Notes under the pieces: generated by a model
Seen by the model: the letters and a program-made list of their open reading frames with translations, nothing else
What the model was told of the DNA's origin: nothing
Database searches by the model: none
In this document: positions 59,340-64,000 of the stretch, piece by piece
Numbering within the stretch: the stretch's first letter is position 1
Layout: each line of letters opens with the position of its first letter
Source of the DNA: Enoplolaimus lenunculus
Lineage: Eukaryota > Nematoda > Enoplea > Enoplida > Thoracostomopsidae
Assembly: GCA_030248215.1 (NCBI GenBank)
Contig: JASANG010001355.1
Location: 44,805-108,804 of the forward strand
Direction of reading: 5' to 3'
DNA: 64,000 nucleotides
Made by a program: the position numbers and the translations under genes

Positions 59340-60750
59340 ACAAAATATTTAAAAGATTACAGTATCAACAGTTGTTGGTGACAAATCTGCTGCAAACTAC
59401 CGCCACCAATGTTCCAGCCGTTAGCATGTCGTGCTGCAGGTTATACAGTCGCATTTATTATGGTTTTGTAAATTGATTGGAAGGTAAAACTGTTGCAGTA
59501 TTATCATCATGATTGTTGTATAGTTTTCGTTGCTAAGTTATTTTATAAAAAGACAAACTCTGCTCAGCATGGTTGCCTTTAAACCCAATGCCCTAAAAGT
59601 ACTCTTCAAACAAAAAACTATCAATAATACACAATAGCTTCGTTTTGTGGCCATGGCCAAATACTAGCTGGTTCCAAGCATTAACACTAATGCATTCAAT
59701 ATCTTTTAACAGTTAATTGACAGTTATTTGAACACTAAAGTTCTAAAAATTGGAACGACATTTTATTGATTTGAAAATTCTAAACCTTGCCGTGAAAGTT
59801 ATACCGCTAACACTGCTAGAACTTTCAAGATATATATTTATATTTAACGCACGGTAATATTTAGGAATTTACTTTCAAGACTAAGCTATGCTTTAAAGAT
59901 TCTAACTCAACTTCATTTGGTCCTGGAGTCATTTAAGCACTACAATTAAAAATAATATATAAGACAGCTCAGTAGCTAGATGATGCCAGGGTGGGTTCGC
60001 CCCTTTGGGCCCTCCAAGAAAAAACCAATTAGTAAAATATACATTCGATTGGTATTGATTTTCAATACGCTTATATGATGAAACCTTGGGTACCGATCTT
60101 AGCAAAAGCCAAAAACATTAATTGTCGAAACCCGAAGTTGGGACACCTCATAATCAAAATCTGCCAAGTGATCTATTAAAAATAGGTCTGGCTTTCAGCG
60201 TGCCTGACTTTCGACGTTTCATCAAATGGGGTTCTATGTTGAGGCCCCTAATATTAAAAATCGTTCATCCAATGTTAAGAATCCGAGGGGCGGTGTACCG
60301 GTTTTACGGGAATTACATTCCCTACATACTTGTCTGAAATTAGAATAAATCTGGTCAAGGAAAACGCAAAATTTAATGCTCAACGTTGCTCAGGGCCGCC
60401 GTCGCAGCCGGATGCTACGACATCGCTGCCTTCATCGGCGACCCGAGACCTCTCTTTGAACAATGAACCTCCGGTGTTGACCCAATCATTACTTACAAAA
60501 AACTACACTATTCGATCTCCACACGAATGTGAAGCATTTGCCACTCCAGCGGCATATTTGGTAGAGATCTTTATCTCGATCAGCTGGCGAAGCTAGCGCA
60601 GTTTGAATATATTCTACAGTTTTTTATTTTCTCATACATGAGTATCATTTTTTCTGTATTCTTTTTCTCTTATAAATACGTAATTGCTGTCTTGTGATCC
60701 TTGGGTGCCGCGTCAGGTTGAAACTAGCTTGGATAAATGGTTATCGATGC
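59340..60750. other. Gene-poor stretch
   Basis: Two adjoining plus-strand frames (60122-60337 and 60330-60596) have a moderately coding-like composition but no domain I recognise. Nothing else is supported. Confidence 0.35.
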
Positions 60751-60759
60751 ATGAAAACG

Positions 60760-63060
60760 CTTATTTAGGGTTTTCTGAATAGGTGACGGTCTACCCGAGG
60801 TTAAACCCGTATAAGTTAGGACCTGATTTAAGATGTTGAAGCGCCTATTTAGGATATTCAACAGTACATACGTAACCTAGTGGCATTTAGGATCCTAACT
60901 GAAAACCCCGAAGGTTTTAGCTCAAATGACAGTTCTCGGTGAGCGGAACCAAAAGGTTCAAGCAGGTCTGGCAAGCGTGACCAGCCCTTTTCTCTACTTC
61001 TTTGTGGCAGCATCGAGCACGGAATCGGCTTAGGTTTGTTTGACTTTCGCTGGTGAGGAAAGTTTTTGATGGATTCTCAGAAGTATCTCGCCGACCAGTA
61101 ACATATGGCTGCGCTGAAGATCCTAAATATTAAAGACAGCACGTTTTAAGGATACGTTTTGCAGCCCGGATCCCCGAACGTTAGGGAGATATATAAGAGG
61201 GTGTATGATTTAGGAATACGTTTTGCGTCCACGTCAGTTTACAAGTGGTCTATCCCCATCCTAAGATCTTGATAACTTAATTTAAAGACTCGCCACGTTT
61301 TTCGACATCCCTCCTTGCCGAGTTTACGTTGGAGCAGAGTTCATCTAACTCTATAATTCCTAGTCTTGAGCTCTTTGACTAGTAGATTTTTGAATGTAAT
61401 TTTTGACTAAATCACTACATCACCGGATTCTCTACACATTTATTTCTTGCTGAAAACAACCCAACCTTATTGTGTACTCTCCGGGTTAACCAACTTCTCT
61501 ATAGATTTCTTTACCGCGTAGTGGATTCCCAGGGTTGTTTTCAACCTTTTGAATAACAGGATCGCTCGGTCTCACGAAAGATCATGTAACAAATTCTTAA
61601 TGATTACTCTGAAGTATCACCTTTCCTTTATGACTAGACTCTAAATAGATTACCTTTTCTCGAAACTTTATTGTTAACTCGTCTCATTAAATACCACCAC
61701 CCGATATCAATCGACCCGTTTTGCTCATGAAAACAACTCTCTCGCCGTGTGCTTTCCAAATAATCCACCTGCCTATTAGAAAGGAATAGACTTAATAAGA
61801 AATTTTCTGAATTACGAAATCGTGCAAGCTCATTGAATCTGTTCAGAAAACATTTGATGATTTACATTCCCAAAATACGTCTCTTTCATATTGACTAGGT
61901 TAAGGATACTTTAAGACTAAAATTTAAGCTGTGTGACTAGAAGAAATATTACATTTGACTAGAATACTGCCGACTCGTTGGTTGGGATCTCAATCTAGGT
62001 AACTGAATCCAATCTTGAGAAATACTGGATTTAATTTTATTTCTTTGAGCTCTTGATCCGCCGAACGGAAGGAGAAAAACAGACGGAATGTGGACACCGC
62101 TTGAATTACGTAACTCGAGACACTCACAGAAACACACATACACATTCTAGTGACTATACCGGTGCGATGCACAAGAGGTATTCAAACAGGGGTTGAGGTG
62201 GCACCATGCGTGTCAAGTTCCATGGGAGCTACTTTTGGAGGGTAGGTTCAAAATGGAACAGATCATCTAACTCTGGAGACCAAGGCTAGCAAAACGAAAC
62301 TTGACATTCCTTGCTACAGTTGCTGTTGGAGTAGTGTGGGGACCTCCGCTGGATTACTTATAGTTAAATATTGGATGCTAAACCTAAGGAGAGGGGCATA
62401 AGGGTACCAGTGTTCCCCTTTTAACATTTCTAGCGTCGGTCCGTGATTCTCTAGGCTAGATACCGTTAGGATCAACAAATGTCTAGAATGCCCTTAGTTT
62501 AAGGGATATTTCAAGTCAACGGTTCTTTTAGTTTGGAGGCTAGTTCAACTTTCAGGGTGGGGTGTGTTGTTTGAACACCAGATGCTTACAATCTGCTTTA
62601 AATTCATTGAGTGCGGTCGCTGACTATGACAAAAATACCGATGCATGTTGGATATAAAATTTATATTGCGAAACTTCACTCAACCGGATTAATATGACTG
62701 GAAGAGACTATGATAAAATTGTTTTGCAATCAAATGAATATTCTAACCGAGATTCAAATTACGCTCAGACGGACTAATTTGACTAGAGTACTGAACACCC
62801 GGTAATTTAGACTAGAATCACTGTCTTTGTCTCCTTGATCCACCGTTGTGAGAAAAGTCTACCCTTTCCGATTAATTCGGGTGCAATATTGAAACGCTGA
62901 ATTCGATCGGTGAATTTTATTTTCAATGAAAATATTACTGCGCACGTCAGACACACCGACACGCATAGGAACACACTCAGGACAAAGTATGTAAAGTAAA
63001 AACACTCACATAGTCTCATTGAAATTGTCGAAAAGATATTATAACAGAGACGGGTTTCGT
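60760..63060. repeat. Region with a degenerate ~200-bp duplication
   Basis: ATTTGACTAGAATACTG (61953) and ATTTGACTAGAGTACTG (62777) each open about 200 bp with the same order of phrases: CTTGATCCGCCGAACGG versus CTTGATCCACCGTTGTG, then ACTCACAGAAACACACATAC versus CAGACACACCGACACGCATA. Further GACTAGA motifs occur between 61380 and 62830. The spacing is about 825 bp. A decayed retroelement is possible but no protein domain is seen. Confidence 0.45.
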
Positions 63061-63294
63061 GACTGAAATTGAACAAAATTGTTCAGGATACATTTTGGTA
63101 CAAAGAATTCAATTCGAATTATTAGTCCTTGAAACGATCTGCATCACATCGCTCATTTCGCAACCCGCAAATACATTAGTTTTTAAAATAAATTACACGT
63201 CGATTGTTTCAAAAGATAAAAGTATAAGAAACAACTGGTTACGTCACGGATACGAGCGATCAATTTGTTTTGCGAGTACTCCTTCACTTTAAAT

Positions 63295-63535
63295 TCCAAT
63301 GAGTTGATTAATCAATTCAGCTAGCGAGTTGGTTATATCTGAATTAATTTCAGTAAACGTTAACTCACTCTAAGTTGATGTGATTCTTAATCTGAGTTGA
63401 GTTGACTCTGGGTGGGTTGGTTAATTAACTCAGAATGAGTTGAATCAACTCAAAATTCTGAGTTCTGAAAGTCCTAACTCAGACTGAGTGATTCAACTCA
63501 TTCTGAGTTAAAATCAACTCTGAAATTTACAGTGT
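63295..63535. repeat. AACTCA/TGAGTT palindromic array
   Basis: Some fifteen degenerate AACTCA or TGAGTT motifs occur in both orientations in 240 bp, with palindromes such as AACTCAGAATGAGTT and CAACTCATTCTGAGTTAAAA. The stretch could form several alternative hairpins. No ORF, and no known family is recognised. Confidence 0.7.
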
Positions 63536-63539
63536 TAGG

Positions 63540-64000
63540 TGTAAAGAGGGTATCGGTTTTTCCGACTGTTAAAACCAGATTTCACACGCGGACGAGACCA
63601 TCATTCGCTAAACAAAACAGCTTATATTTGGCAGACCAACAGCCATCAAACACTTGTAAGAATATAAGCACAGACTAGTCTCAAAATTTGTTGATCTTTA
63701 CTCGTAAACGTAACAATATTGCAGGCGTTAATAAGATGAACGTTTAACCTCCTAGAGGTAAAAGCTATGGTTGAAATTAATTATCCAGTTAACCTTCGTT
63801 GAACGCGATGCTCATTAGGGTGGGTACATTGGGTACATTTTACAGCGAATACACCGCATATAATGTAGTTGAAGTCATCGCAAAACTAAAAAATCTGTCT
63901 GCTTCGAACCTTTTCATAGCTCGTGTTTGAAAAATGAAATTAAACCGAGCTCGTAGCCAAGAGCCCATCCAGGAAAAATTTCTGTCTCTATTCTCTCCAA
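63540..64000. other. Window end, nothing recognised
   Basis: No exon, RNA gene or repeat boundary is supported in the last 460 bases. Confidence 0.4.

Noticed and set aside
60760-63060. LTR retrotransposon
   Set aside because: The paired repeats are too diverged, and no primer-binding site, protease, reverse transcriptase or integrase motif is visible between or beside them.

Overview
The window is AT-rich nuclear DNA from an invertebrate animal. It holds three intron-containing housekeeping-type genes, each recognised by translating exons across canonical GT..AG introns, set in a dense background of DNA transposon remnants. The species cannot be named from what is visible. One weak pointer is a repeat core built from TTAGGC-like units, the nematode telomere motif, but here it sits inside interspersed elements and not in a telomere.

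Layout. (1) 927-11931, plus strand: the 3' part of a NAA15/NAA16 gene, the auxiliary ribosome-anchoring subunit of the NatA N-terminal acetyltransferase. Sixteen exons are visible and the 5' exons lie outside the window. It carries an in-frame TAA in a conserved exon (4800-4802) although everything downstream stays conserved and in frame. (2) 12.3-23 kb: no recognised gene; nested hAT-type elements, two long-inverted-repeat elements, one short ORF with a perfect PAM2-type PABP-binding motif and a pair of overlapping ORFs that may be a broken gene. (3) 23120-24465: an internally deleted piggyBac transposon. (4) 24564-32655, minus strand: a complete three-exon gene for a membrane-anchored FkbM-family methyltransferase, whose 5.7-kb second intron is largely two inverted-repeat elements. 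(5) 32.7-42.7 kb: no gene; repeats. (6) 43072-53708, minus strand: a complete nine-exon SLC8-type Na+/Ca2+ exchanger (857 residues) with both alpha repeats and both Calx-beta domains. One conserved alpha-2 position is changed. (7) 53.7-64 kb: no recognised gene; nested MITEs, tandem arrays and an AACTCA-rich array near the end.

The three genes have no evident shared pathway (co-translational protein acetylation, secretory-pathway methylation, calcium extrusion). The most unusual content is the transposon landscape: at least four small non-autonomous families with imperfect 8-bp target duplications, several nested in one another; a set of inverted-repeat elements sharing one terminal layout but differing in sequence; and a TTAA-flanked element with an internal tRNA-like promoter whose end lies a few bases from a splice donor of the exchanger gene. 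All calls are by eye; no database search was run.
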